Part shown: positions 9,052 through 17,306 of the stretch, piece after piece
Numbering within the stretch: position 1 is the first letter of the stretch
Layout of the letters: every line of letters starts with the position of its first letter
Source: Burkholderiaceae bacterium
GTDB lineage: Bacteria > Pseudomonadota > Gammaproteobacteria > Burkholderiales > Burkholderiaceae_C
Assembly (NCBI GenBank): GCA_017848435.1
Contig: JAFEHU010000051.1
Coordinates: 1 to 64,000 of the forward strand
DNA: 64,000 nt
Reading direction: 5' to 3'
The notes under the pieces: model-generated
What the model saw: only the letters and a program-made list of their open reading frames with translations
What the model was told of the DNA's origin: nothing
Databases searched by the model: none
Made by a program: the position numbers and the translations under genes

Positions 9052-10290
9052 ATGTCCGCTCCCCCTGCGCTGACCCCTCGGCGTGAACTCTGGCTGCTGC
9101 TGACGCTGGCCGGCATCCAGTTCACCCACATCCTCGACTTCATGGTCATGATGCCGCTGGGGCCGCAGTTCACCCAGCTGTTTGGCATCAGCGACGCGCA
9201 GTTCGGGCTGCTGGTGTCGGCCTACACCTTTGCCGCCGCCATTTCTGGGCTGGTGGCCACCACCTACATCGACCGTTTCAGCCGCAAACGGCTGCTGTTG
9301 ACCTTGTACCTGCTGTTTGCCGTGGCCACGCTGGCCTGTGGCCTGGCGCCCAACTACCCTTCGCTGATGGCGGCGCGCATTGCGGCCGGGCTGACTGGCG
9401 GCGTGCTGGCGGCGCTGTCGCAAACCATCGTCGGCGACGTCATTCCGTTCGAGCGGCGCGGCCGCGCCATGGGCATCGTGATGTCGTCGTTCTCGCTCTC
9501 CACCGTGGCGGGCGTGCCGATCAGCCTGTTTCTGGCGAGCGCGCTGGGCTGGCACGCGCCCTTTCTTGCGATTGCGCTCGTCAGCGTGCTGTTTGCGGTG
9601 TTTGCGGCACTCACGCTGCCGGTGCTGGACGCGCACCTGCTGCAGGCCAACCGGCTGTCGGCCTGGGGTGGCGTCAAGGAGGTGCTGCGCGAGCGCAACC
9701 ACTGGTGGGCCTTTGGTTTTTCGGTGCTGATGATGTTTGCGGGTTTCACCATCATTCCGTTCATCACGATCTACATGCAAACCAACGCCGGGGTGCGGCC
9801 CGACCAGGTGCCCTACATCTATCTGTTCGGCGGCGTGGCCACGCTGGTGTCCGCCCAGGTGTTTGGCCGCATGACGGACCGCCATGGCAAGAAGGAAACC
9901 TTCCGTGTGCTAGCGGTGGCGTTGCTGGTGCCGATGTTCGCGGTGGCGCTGATGCCGCGCACCGCATTGCCCGTGGTGCTGGTGGCCACCACGCTGTTTT
10001 TCATCTGCATGAGCGGGCGGATGATTCCCGGCATGGCCATCGTCACCTCGGCCGCCAACCCGGCGCGGCGCGGTGCGTTCATGACGCTGAATGCGTCGGT
10101 GCAGTCCGCCGCGATGGGCGCTGCCGCCTTCACCGGCGGCCAGATCATCGGCCGCGATGCCAACGGCCTGGTGCAGCACTACTGGGGCGCGGCGCTGGTG
10201 GGCGCAGTGGCCAGCCTGCTGGCGGTCTGGCTGGTGGGCAAGCTGACCCTGCACGGCGCCGCAGCACCGGCCAAGCCGGCGTCAACCTGA
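9052..10290 (+). CDS. Major facilitator superfamily transporter
   Basis: 412-residue, twelve-helix secondary transporter. The N-terminal half has LAGIQFTHILDFMVMMPLGP and the MFS loop 2-3 motif as TYIDRFSRKRLLL; the second half repeats it as GRMTDRHGKKETFR. The character is that of DHA1-type drug or sugar-efflux exporters (AraJ-like). The substrate is unknown. It starts 35 bases after purM on the same strand and may share its transcript. A short palindromic repeat, not a classical terminator, follows the stop codon. Confidence 0.9.
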   Translation: MSAPPALTPRRELWLLLTLAGIQFTHILDFMVMMPLGPQFTQLFGISDAQFGLLVSAYTFAAAISGLVATTYIDRFSRKRLLLTLYLLFAVATLACGLAPNYPSLMAARIAAGLTGGVLAALSQTIVGDVIPFERRGRAMGIVMSSFSLSTVAGVPISLFLASALGWHAPFLAIALVSVLFAVFAALTLPVLDAHLLQANRLSAWGGVKEVLRERNHWWAFGFSVLMMFAGFTIIPFITIYMQTNAGVRPDQVPYIYLFGGVATLVSAQVFGRMTDRHGKKETFRVLAVALLVPMFAVALMPRTALPVVLVATTLFFICMSGRMIPGMAIVTSAANPARRGAFMTLNASVQSAAMGAAAFTGGQIIGRDANGLVQHYWGAALVGAVASLLAVWLVGKLTLHGAAAPAKPAST

Positions 10291-10302
10291 CGCGACCAAG
10301 TC

Positions 10303-10321
10303 AGCTATCAAAAGAATAGCT
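10303..10321. repeat. Small palindromic repeat GCTAT-N7-ATAGC, copy 1
   Basis: AGCTAT CAAAAGA ATAGCT, flanked by C and G, lies between the convergent MFS and peptidase-TPR genes. The same arms and spacer length occur at 24039-24055 inside a coding region. Such A/T-rich GCTAT palindromes are recurrent intergenic elements in Comamonadaceae. Confidence 0.6.
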
Positions 10322-10337
10322 GAACTGCAAGATTCGA

Positions 10338-11330
10338 CTAAGGCTTAGCGCCTTTTTCATTGATTTTCTTCTGCAAATCGCGGTAGCGGGCCTCCCGGGG
10401 GCCACCCAGGGCCACTGCGCGGGCAATGGCTTTGGCGGCCTGTGGTCGCTGGCCCAGTTCCAGCTGGACTTGCGCCAGGTTGTTCCATGCGTCGGCAAAG
10501 TTCGGGTCGGCCTGTGCCGCCGCTTCATAAGCCTGCGCCGCCGTGGTGCGCTGGCCTTGTGCGTAGGCCGCATTGCCACGCCCGAAGAGCAGGCCCCGGT
10601 GCTGGGGCCAGCTCTGCAGGCCGGTGGTGTAAGCGGTGAGCGCGGCGCCGGGGTTGGTGCGTTCGAGTGTGGCCACCGCGCTGGCATAGGCATCGGGTGT
10701 GGCAGTGGCAGGCAAACGGCTGGTGGGCAGGGCCAGCATGGCCCAGCGTTCGCCGCGTGCCCAGGTGCGCTCAAACGTGGCCAGCGACATGACCAGCCGT
10801 TCGGTGGTGCCGGAGTGCAGCACCAGTTCGCTGCGGCCACGGTCGTAGCCAATGGCCACGGCGTAGTGCCAGATCGGGTAGATGGGCAGGCTGAGGTTCT
10901 GGAACACCAGCACCGGGTTGCCAGCCGCCAGTTCGCGCAGCACCGCGTTGAGCTCAGGTGCAAGCGGGTAGGCCACCAGCCCCTGGCGCCGGGCCGACGC
11001 CAGCATCTCGGGCTGCAGCGAACCCTGCCGGCCCGGCAAATACACCTGGTCCACCAGCTGTTCCGGCGTCACCGGCACACCGGCGGACTGCGCCACCATG
11101 GCCAGCGCGGCCGGGCCGCACTGGTAGTCGGCCTGGGGGAAGAACGGCACGCCACTGACCTCGGCCTGGTCTGGCACGTCGGCCGGCCAGGCGGTGGACA
11201 GCGCGGTAAGCTGGGGCGTCGCGCAGCCACTGAGCCAGAGCAGTGCACAAATGAAAAACCCCGCCAGGGCGGGGAATCTGTGGGCACCCGCTCGCGCGGG
11301 CGCCGACTGGCACGGTTGCCCGTGGGTCAT
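10338..11330 (-). CDS. PA2778-type lipoprotein: C39-like cysteine peptidase domain plus TPRs
   Basis: 330 residues. The N-terminus has a lipoprotein signal with lipobox LSGC (Cys36). A papain-like peptidase C39-type domain follows, with catalytic Cys71 in PQADYQCGPAALAM, the expected His in IYPIWHYAVAIGYD, and a glycine-rich loop. Residues about 210-325 form tetratricopeptide repeats (FADAWNNLAQVQLELGQRPQ). It is coupled by an ATGA overlap to the PA2779-type gene, a strictly conserved pair of unknown function. Peptidase activity is an inference from the Cys/His pair. Confidence 0.85.
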   Translation of the reverse strand: MTHGQPCQSAPARAGAHRFPALAGFFICALLWLSGCATPQLTALSTAWPADVPDQAEVSGVPFFPQADYQCGPAALAMVAQSAGVPVTPEQLVDQVYLPGRQGSLQPEMLASARRQGLVAYPLAPELNAVLRELAAGNPVLVFQNLSLPIYPIWHYAVAIGYDRGRSELVLHSGTTERLVMSLATFERTWARGERWAMLALPTSRLPATATPDAYASAVATLERTNPGAALTAYTTGLQSWPQHRGLLFGRGNAAYAQGQRTTAAQAYEAAAQADPNFADAWNNLAQVQLELGQRPQAAKAIARAVALGGPREARYRDLQKKINEKGAKP

Positions 11331-11716
11331 CGGATCGAGCGGGTGAACGGGAACACCTTGGTCAGGCCGAGAATATCGGTCACCAGCAGCACGATGAAGA
11401 CGGTGAAGATGATGCCCAGCACGCCAGCACCGGCGGGGGCATGGTCTACGCGGTCGGCCAGCTGGGCGACTTCGGCGTCGGACATGGCGCGCACACGCTC
11501 ACTGGCGTTGTCAGGGCTCAGGCCCTGGGCGACCATGGCGTCGCGCACGTCGGCACGGGCGAGGAAAGTTTCGACCTTGCTGCGGTTGGCCGACGCTTCG
11601 ACGCTGGTGATGGCTTCGTCGGTCGGCACGATGCTGGCCTGGGCCGTCAATGGCATGCCGATGACGGTCATGCACACGATCATGGTGGAGGCAATGGCGC
11701 GTTTGAATGTGTTCAT
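11327..11716 (-). CDS. PA2779 family protein
   Basis: 129-residue small secreted or membrane protein. It starts MNTFKRAIASTMIVCMTVIG, a signal peptide with an Ala-X-Ala site (AQAS). A short helical middle follows (ADVRDAMVAQGLSPDNASER), then one C-terminal membrane helix (GVLGIIFTVFIVLLVTDILG) and a short basic tail. This layout is that of PA2779 proteins, found upstream of PA2778 lipoproteins as here. Function is unknown. Confidence 0.85.
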   Translation of the reverse strand: MNTFKRAIASTMIVCMTVIGMPLTAQASIVPTDEAITSVEASANRSKVETFLARADVRDAMVAQGLSPDNASERVRAMSDAEVAQLADRVDHAPAGAGVLGIIFTVFIVLLVTDILGLTKVFPFTRSIR

Positions 11717-11860
11717 GGTGTATCTCTCAAGTAGGTTGCGCAGTGTGCCTCGCACACCACGCCCTGAAGGTAAGCCATGCTGTGGCGCCGGTCAACCACA
11801 CTTACAGACAGACACGGCATTGTCTTACAAGGGGTCGTGAACTCGCCAAGGCCCCAAGCG

Positions 11861-12151
11861 TCAGTACCGTGCCACCTGCAGCTTGACGCCCAGCGCCTTG
11901 ATGGCCGCCAGCGCGTCCCCCAGCGCCATGGGGCCCGTGCCCGCCAGCGCCCGGTCAACGATGTCGAGATCGACCGCGGCTGCGGTGCCAGGCTTCTGGT
12001 TCACACGGCGCACACGGGCAATCACGCTCAGGGCATTCACCAGCAGGCTGGGGTCACCGTCTTCAATGACGGCGTTCAGGTAGGCGACCACATCGTCTTC
12101 CGCATCGATGAATTCGGCCGGGTCGAAGGGGATACAGGCGGTTTTGGACAT
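11861..12151 (-). CDS. Addiction-module antidote protein (HigA-like, HI1420 type)
   Basis: 96 residues: an N-terminal segment PFDPAEFIDAEDDVVAYLNA, typical of the TIGR02684 antidote family, and a C-terminal Cro-like helix-turn-helix, here partly degenerate. It should neutralise the toxin encoded 9 bases upstream and repress the pair. Toxin-first order is usual for this class. Confidence 0.8.
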   Translation of the reverse strand: MSKTACIPFDPAEFIDAEDDVVAYLNAVIEDGDPSLLVNALSVIARVRRVNQKPGTAAAVDLDIVDRALAGTGPMALGDALAAIKALGVKLQVARY

Positions 12152-12160
12152 GGCGGCGCC

Positions 12161-12451
12161 TCAGATGTTGATGGCCAGCTTGCTGGCGAGCTGGATGTCA
12201 CGTTCCTGCGTTCGGGTGTCGCCCGCCGACAGCAGCACGATGGTGGTTGGGTCCAGGTAAACAAAATAGAGCCGGTAGCCCAGGCCCTGCTCAATCCGCA
12301 TTTCAAACAGCTCGGGCTTGACCTGGTGCACATCGCTGGATAACGCCAGTTGCAGCCGGTCCACATGGGCCAGCACGAGGCCGCGCGCACGCTTGCCGCG
12401 CTGGTGGACCAACCACAGCTTGAACTCATGGGTATGCCGGATTTCAACCAT
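12161..12451 (-). CDS. RelE/ParE-superfamily toxin (HigB-like, HI1419 addiction module killer)
   Basis: 96-residue probable mRNA interferase. MVEIRHTHEFKLWLVHQR, then RIEQGLGYRLYFVYLDPTTIVLLSAGD and the final helix QERDIQLASKLA, matches the TIGR02683 killer family. The conserved Arg/Tyr core (GLGYRLYF) is intact. A start 24 bases upstream is possible, but the family begins at MVEIR. The antitoxin gene follows at once. Confidence 0.82.
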   Translation of the reverse strand: MVEIRHTHEFKLWLVHQRGKRARGLVLAHVDRLQLALSSDVHQVKPELFEMRIEQGLGYRLYFVYLDPTTIVLLSAGDTRTQERDIQLASKLAINI

Positions 12452-12519
12452 CGTGTGTGCCTGTCTCCCTGTCAACGGGCGGCTGTGCCCGTCGATTTAC
12501 CGCGCATTTTTGCACAGGC

Positions 12520-13371
12520 TCAGTTCAGGGCGCGGCGCAACTCGGCCGCGCGTTCGCCGATGGCGTCCAGGTCGAGCGCCTCTTCCACATGGCGCAGGTA
12601 GGTTTCCAGGTCGGCCACGGCACGGGCGGTGTGGCCTTGCTCGGCGCAGGCCAGGCCCCGGTCGCGGTACTCGGACCAGGCCTCGGGCAACAGCACGATC
12701 AGGCGGTCCTGTACCGCGATGAGCCGCTGCCAGTCTTCCTGGGTCTTGTGCACTTCCTTGAGGTTGCGCAGCATGCGGGCAATGATGTCGCGCGGCGTGG
12801 CCGACTGCAGGTACAGGCCCATCGGCACATCGAACTCGTCCACCAGACCGCTGCGGCGCTTGTAAGGCTCCAGCCGCTCGGCCAGCTCTTCGCGGCTGAG
12901 CGACTGGCCGGTGAACGGGTCGATCACCACCTGGCCCTTGGGCAGGTTGACCTTGACCATGAAATGGCCAGGAAAGCTCACGCCCCGCGCGTGCAGACCC
13001 AGCCCCTGCGCGAGCTCAATCCACAGCACCGCCAGCGAGATGGGGATGCCGCGCCGCGTGCGCAGCACCGCATTCAGAAAGCTGTTGTCGGGGTCGTAGT
13101 AGTCGTTGATGTTGCCGCCAAAACTCAGTTCGCGGAAAAAGAAGTGGTTCAGGGCCCGCAGCCGGGGCAAGGCGGTGGCATCGGCCGGGATGCGGCGCTT
13201 CAGGCGCGCCAGCAGCTGGTCCACATCGCCCAGCACCTGCTGCACGTCAAGGTCAGGGTACTCGTCCTGCGCCAGGCTGATGGCCGCCTCCAGCAGCGGA
13301 AAGTCGTCGTCGCTCTGGACCAGAAATGCAAAATACTCAAGAGGGGTGGGTGCCGTGAAGCTGAACTGCAT
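12520..13371 (-). CDS. SirB1 family protein (transglutaminase-like domain with TPR tail)
   Basis: 283 residues. The N-terminal SirB1/transglutaminase-9 fold includes LRALNHFFFRELSFGGN, DYYDPDNSFLNAVLRTRRGI, and PISLAVLWIELAQGLGL with ARGVSFPGHFMVKV. The C-terminal third holds tetratricopeptide-like helices (WSEYRDRGLACAEQGHTARA). The family's role is poorly defined; it occurs widely in proteobacteria without demonstrated activity. The start at MQFSFTAP is preferred over one 24 bases upstream by family similarity. Confidence 0.87.
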   Translation of the reverse strand: MQFSFTAPTPLEYFAFLVQSDDDFPLLEAAISLAQDEYPDLDVQQVLGDVDQLLARLKRRIPADATALPRLRALNHFFFRELSFGGNINDYYDPDNSFLNAVLRTRRGIPISLAVLWIELAQGLGLHARGVSFPGHFMVKVNLPKGQVVIDPFTGQSLSREELAERLEPYKRRSGLVDEFDVPMGLYLQSATPRDIIARMLRNLKEVHKTQEDWQRLIAVQDRLIVLLPEAWSEYRDRGLACAEQGHTARAVADLETYLRHVEEALDLDAIGERAAELRRALN

Positions 13372-13423
13372 GGTGATTTGTAATGGAGAGGCCAAAACCC
13401 GTCAAGCCAACGGGGCTGGAACA

Positions 13424-14989
13424 TCAGCGCCGCAACAGCTGGCGAAAACGCAGGCCGGCCGCCCACAGCGCTCCCAAATAAATAGCAGCACCACCAGCCA
13501 GTGCCAAGGCCAATAGCCCGATGCGCATCAAAAACTGGCTGCGCAGCTCGGGCCAATCCTGCCGGCCGGCAAACCACATCAGAAAAACCGCCAGCAACGC
13601 GCTGGCCGCCACCACCTGCAGCACAAACCGGCCCCAGCCCGGCAGCGGCTTGAAGCTGCCCCGGCGCAGCAGGCCCGCCAGCAGCCAGACGGCGTTGATC
13701 ACCGCACCGAGCCCGATGGCCAGCGCCAGCCCGGCGTGCTGCAGCAGCGGCACCAGCGCGATGTTCAGCAGCTGCGTGATCACCAGCACCACCACCGCGA
13801 TGCGCACCGGCGTGCGGATGTCCTGGCTGGCGTAGTAGCCCGGCGCCAGCACCTTGATCGCCACCAGCCCCACCAGCCCGGCGCCGTAGCCCATCAGCGC
13901 CGTGGTGGTCTGCTGCACGTCGCGCTCTGTGAAGGAGCCATAGTGGTACAGCGTGGCCACCAGCGGCTGGGCAAAGGTCAGCAGCACCACCGCACTGGGC
14001 ACCGACAGCACCACCACCAAGCGCAGCCCCCAGTCGAGCATGGCCGAATAGCCAGCCGTGTCGCTGGCGGCCTTGGCGGCAGCGAGCTGCGGCGTCAGCA
14101 CCACGCCCAGCGCCACACCCAGCAAGGCGGTGGGGAATTCCATCAAGCGGTCGGCGTAGCTGAGCCAGCTCACACTGCCCGGCGCGAGGTGGGAAGCGAT
14201 CTGGGTGTTGATCAGCAGCGAGATTTGCGCCACGCTGACGCCCAGCAGCGCCGGCAACATCAGCCGCGTCACCTGCCGGGTGCCGGGGTCGTTCCAGGCG
14301 GTGCGCAGCGTGGTCCAGCCGAAGCCAAATTTCAGCAACAGGCCCAAACGCCACAGCGCCGGCACCTGGATACCCAGTTGCAACAGGCCACCCAGCATCA
14401 CGCCCGCGCCCATCGCGTAAATGGGCTCGATGCCCTCCGCTGCGAACCGGGGCGCACCCCAGAGCGCCGCGCCGATCATCGCCAGGTTCAGCAGCACCGG
14501 CGTGGCGGCCGGCACGGCAAAACGTTTCCAGGTGTTGAGCACACCGGCCGACAGCGCCACCAGCGACATGAAGGCGATGTAGGGAAACATCCAGCGCGTC
14601 ATGAACACAGCGGCCTCAAAGCCGCGCGGCTCCTGCTGCAGGCCGCTGGCCATGGCCCAGACCAGCACTGGCGCAGCCGCCACGCCAACCACACAGGTCA
14701 ACAGCAACGCCAGCAGCAGCAGCGAGGCCACGCGGTCAATCAGCGTCCGGGTAGCAACATCCCCCTGCTGCGCCTTGACGGTGGCCAGCACCGGCACAAA
14801 GGCCTGGCTGAAGGCGCCTTCGGCAAACAGGCGGCGGAACAGGTTGGGAATGCGGAACGCGACGTTGAAAGCGTCGGTCATGGCGCTCGCGCCAAAGGTC
14901 GACGCCATCAGCAGCTCCCGCGCCAGACCGGTGATGCGGGAGGCCAACGTCAGTAGCGAAACGGTGGAGGCAGCTTTGAACAGGGACAC
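13424..14989 (-). CDS. murJ: Lipid II flippase MurJ
   Basis: 521-residue inner-membrane protein of the MOP superfamily with about fourteen helices, needed to move lipid II to the periplasmic face. The N-terminus MSLFKAASTVSLLTLASRIT and the following GLARELLMASTFGASAMTDA, FNVAFRIPNLFRRLFAEGAF and SQAFVPVL are diagnostic MurJ/MviN sequence. Length matches. It is back to back with rpsT, a gene pairing conserved in many betaproteobacteria. Confidence 0.96.
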   Translation of the reverse strand: MSLFKAASTVSLLTLASRITGLARELLMASTFGASAMTDAFNVAFRIPNLFRRLFAEGAFSQAFVPVLATVKAQQGDVATRTLIDRVASLLLLALLLTCVVGVAAAPVLVWAMASGLQQEPRGFEAAVFMTRWMFPYIAFMSLVALSAGVLNTWKRFAVPAATPVLLNLAMIGAALWGAPRFAAEGIEPIYAMGAGVMLGGLLQLGIQVPALWRLGLLLKFGFGWTTLRTAWNDPGTRQVTRLMLPALLGVSVAQISLLINTQIASHLAPGSVSWLSYADRLMEFPTALLGVALGVVLTPQLAAAKAASDTAGYSAMLDWGLRLVVVLSVPSAVVLLTFAQPLVATLYHYGSFTERDVQQTTTALMGYGAGLVGLVAIKVLAPGYYASQDIRTPVRIAVVVLVITQLLNIALVPLLQHAGLALAIGLGAVINAVWLLAGLLRRGSFKPLPGWGRFVLQVVAASALLAVFLMWFAGRQDWPELRSQFLMRIGLLALALAGGAAIYLGALWAAGLRFRQLLRR

Positions 14990-15039
14990 GCCTTGAGTTT
15001 ATGCGCTGCCCGCGCCTGCCCCGCACCGGCTGACACGGG

Positions 15040-15069
15040 TTGGGAGCGATTCCTGGACTCGCCTATAAT
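15040..15069 (+). promoter_or_regulatory. Likely sigma-70 promoter of rpsT
   Basis: TTGGGA (15040-15045) and a perfect TATAAT (15064-15069) are separated by 18 bases, 46 bases upstream of the rpsT start codon. A strong -10 is expected for a ribosomal protein gene. Confidence 0.6.
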
Positions 15070-15114
15070 GGAAGGCTTTGCTGACAACATCCTCAAACAT
15101 AAGGATCACCAATC

Positions 15115-15420
15115 ATGGCTACCAAACCCAAGAAAAAGAACCCGCGCCTCGCGTCGGGCCGCAAACGCGTCCGTCAGGACATCAAACTCAACGCCGCGAA
15201 CACCTCGCTGCGTTCCAAGTACCGCACCGCTGTGAAGAACGTTGAAAAAGCCGTTCTCGCCGGCGACAAGACCAAGGCCGCCGAACTGTTTGCCAAAATG
15301 CAAGCCGTGGTGGACACCGTGGCCGACAAGGGCATCTTCCACAAGAACAAGGCCGCTCGCGACAAGAGCCGCCTGAGCGCCAAGGTGAAAACCCTGGCAT
15401 TGGCTTCGGCCGCCGCCTAA
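15115..15420 (+). CDS. rpsT: 30S ribosomal protein S20
   Basis: 101 residues, Lys/Arg/Ala-rich helices that bind 16S rRNA. The stretches [20 protein letters not shown] and [20 protein letters not shown] are characteristic of bS20. The gene is monocistronic: promoter just upstream, strong terminator 67 bases downstream. Confidence 0.97.
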   Translation: MATKPKKKNPRLASGRKRVRQDIKLNAANTSLRSKYRTAVKNVEKAVLAGDKTKAAELFAKMQAVVDTVADKGIFHKNKAARDKSRLSAKVKTLALASAAA

Positions 15421-15487
15421 CCAGGCCAACCCGCCCGCAGCAGACACCTGCTGCGCCGTTTTGTCGGGTGCGCTGTCAGCAAAGAGC

Positions 15488-15515
15488 AAAAAAGCCGTCG
15501 CAAGACGGCTTTTTT
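15488..15515. terminator. Bidirectional rho-independent terminator, rpsT / DUF3579
   Basis: AAAAAAGCCGTC, loop GCAA, GACGGCTTTTTT: a perfect 12-base stem with an A-run and a T-run, so it can end transcription from both convergent genes. Confidence 0.92.
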
Positions 15516-15542
15516 GTTGGCGCAAACCAACCGCTCAACCGC

Positions 15543-15863
15543 TCAGGTTTTTGCAGGGGGGTCGGGCAGCAGGCAGGCTTCTGCCACCTGCAGGTTGTTG
15601 TCACGCGCGAAGTTGAGGCAGAAGTCCCAAGCCATGGGTTCCAGTGCGTGCAGTTCGCGGTTCACCACCACGCATTTGACGCCGTCGATGGTGTTGGGAA
15701 CACACCAGGGGGAATAGCTGAGGTGGCTGCCCGGCTGGGCACCGCCGGGGCGGAACGAGCTCATCACACCCGCCAGCCGTTCGGCCCAGTCGCTGGGGCG
15801 AAAGGTTTTGCCGTCCACGGTCAGGCCGAGGATGAACACTTCTTGGGCGGAGGGTAAAACCAT
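15543..15863 (-). CDS. DUF3579 domain-containing protein
   Basis: 106-residue cytoplasmic protein: FILGLTVDGKTFRPSDWAER, then YSPWCVPNTIDGVKCVVVNR and ALEPMAWDFCLNFARDNNLQ, the DUF3579 pattern. The family is largely confined to betaproteobacteria and commonly stands next to argD-argF, as here, divergently. No function is known. Confidence 0.85.
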   Translation of the reverse strand: MVLPSAQEVFILGLTVDGKTFRPSDWAERLAGVMSSFRPGGAQPGSHLSYSPWCVPNTIDGVKCVVVNRELHALEPMAWDFCLNFARDNNLQVAEACLLPDPPAKT

Positions 15864-15932
15864 CGGGTACTGGTGTGGTCAAGGGGTACGGGGGCCGGGA
15901 TCGCCAGCTTGTTGCACCGCACAAGTATTCTA

Positions 15933-15944
15933 TCTTATATAAGA
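15933..15944. promoter_or_regulatory. Palindromic operator-like site TCTTATATAAGA
   Basis: A perfect 12-base palindrome in the 219-base gap between DUF3579 and argD. A second, non-concentric pair ACAAGT (15921) and ACTTGT (15944) surrounds it. ATCTTATATAAG-type palindromes resemble GntR-family operators; here the regulator is unknown. Confidence 0.5.
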
Positions 15945-16082
15945 CTTGTGACCTTGCCATGACCCTGCCGCACCGTTGTCATGAAGGCAAGCAAGGTCTG
16001 CGCCTAAAATCACGGTTCACAGCCCCCATGATGCGCACCACGTGTCCCGGGCTGCTTTTATTTGAGCCTCTGGAGCCTTGCC

Positions 16083-17306
16083 ATGAACGCCGCCGTGCCC
16101 AACCTGACCACCGCCACCGTGCCCACCTCGCCGCATGTGATGAACACCTATGGCCGCCTGCCGATTGCCATGTCGCATGGCCAGGGCAGCCGCGTGTGGG
16201 ATGTGAACGGCAAGTGCTACCTGGATGCACTGGGGGGCATTGCGGTCAACACCCTCGGCCATGGCCACCCCAAACTGGTGCCCGCGCTGCAAGACCAGAT
16301 CGCCAAACTGATCCACACCAGCAATTACTACCATGTACCCGGCCAGGAAGCATTGGCTGCCAAGCTGGTGGCACTGTCGGGTCTGACCAACGTGTTTTTC
16401 TGCTCCACAGGGCTGGAGGCCAACGAAGCCGCACTGAAGCTGGCGCGCAAATTCGGGCATGACAAAGGCATTGAACGCCCGGAAATTGTGGTTTACGAGA
16501 AGGCCTTCCATGGCCGCAGCATTGCCACGCTGAGCGCCACCGGCAACCCCAAGGTGCAGGCAGGCTTCGGCCCACTGGTGGAAGGCTTCATCCGTGTGCC
16601 GATCAACAACATCGACCAACTGAAAGCCGCCACCGCCAACAACCCGAATGTGGTGGCCGTGTTCTTTGAAGCCATTCAGGGCGAAGGCGGCGTGAACCCC
16701 ATGCACATGGACTACCTGCGCGACGTGCGCGCCCTGTGTGACGAACGCGGCTGGCTGCTGATGATCGACGAGGTGCAGTGCGGCATGGGCCGCACCGGCA
16801 AGTGGTTTGCCCACCAATGGGCTGGCATCCAGCCCGACGTGATGCCGCTGGCCAAGGGCCTGGGCTCGGGCGTGCCGATTGGCGCAGTGGTGGTGGGGCC
16901 GAAAGCTGCGACCATTTTCCAGCCGGGCAACCACGGCACCACCTTTGGCGGCAACCCGCTGGCCATGCGGGCGGGCATAGAGACCATCCGCATCATGGAA
17001 GAAGATGGCTTGATCGACAACGCGGTACGCGTCGGCGGCCACCTGAAAGCCGCCCTGGCCCGCGAGCTGGCCGGTGTCGACGGGGTGAAGGAAATCCGCG
17101 GTATGGGCCTGATGCTGGGCATCGATCTGTCAAAACCCTGCGGTGCGTTGGTGCAACGCTGCGCCGACGCCGGCCTGCTGGTCAGCGTGACGGCAGACAC
17201 GGTGGTGCGCCTGGTGCCACCGCTGATCCTGACCATTGCCGAGGCCGATGAGGTCGTCGCCATTCTGTGTCCGCTGATCAAGCAGTTGCTGGTGGAAACC
17301 GCATGA
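16083..17306 (+). CDS. argD: Acetylornithine aminotransferase (class III aminotransferase)
   Basis: 407-residue PLP enzyme that makes N-acetylornithine from the semialdehyde in arginine synthesis. Landmarks: LDALGGIAVNTLGHGHP, FFCSTGLEANEAALKLARKF, EKAFHGRS, MIDEVQCGMGRTGKWFAHQ, and the PLP lysine in MPLAKGLGSGVPIGA. The start at 16083 has a GGAG seven to eight bases upstream. It overlaps argF by four bases (ATGA), so both form an arginine operon. Other omega-aminotransferases look similar, but this context favours ArgD. Confidence 0.92.
   Translation: MNAAVPNLTTATVPTSPHVMNTYGRLPIAMSHGQGSRVWDVNGKCYLDALGGIAVNTLGHGHPKLVPALQDQIAKLIHTSNYYHVPGQEALAAKLVALSGLTNVFFCSTGLEANEAALKLARKFGHDKGIERPEIVVYEKAFHGRSIATLSATGNPKVQAGFGPLVEGFIRVPINNIDQLKAATANNPNVVAVFFEAIQGEGGVNPMHMDYLRDVRALCDERGWLLMIDEVQCGMGRTGKWFAHQWAGIQPDVMPLAKGLGSGVPIGAVVVGPKAATIFQPGNHGTTFGGNPLAMRAGIETIRIMEEDGLIDNAVRVGGHLKAALARELAGVDGVKEIRGMGLMLGIDLSKPCGALVQRCADAGLLVSVTADTVVRLVPPLILTIAEADEVVAILCPLIKQLLVETA

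Noticed and set aside
10353..10360. Second TTTTTCAT, identical to the ICE core
   Set aside because: It is within the 3' end of the peptidase-TPR gene, far from any element gene, and no integrated DNA lies between it and 31701; the intervening genes are ordinary chromosome. A chance 8-mer.
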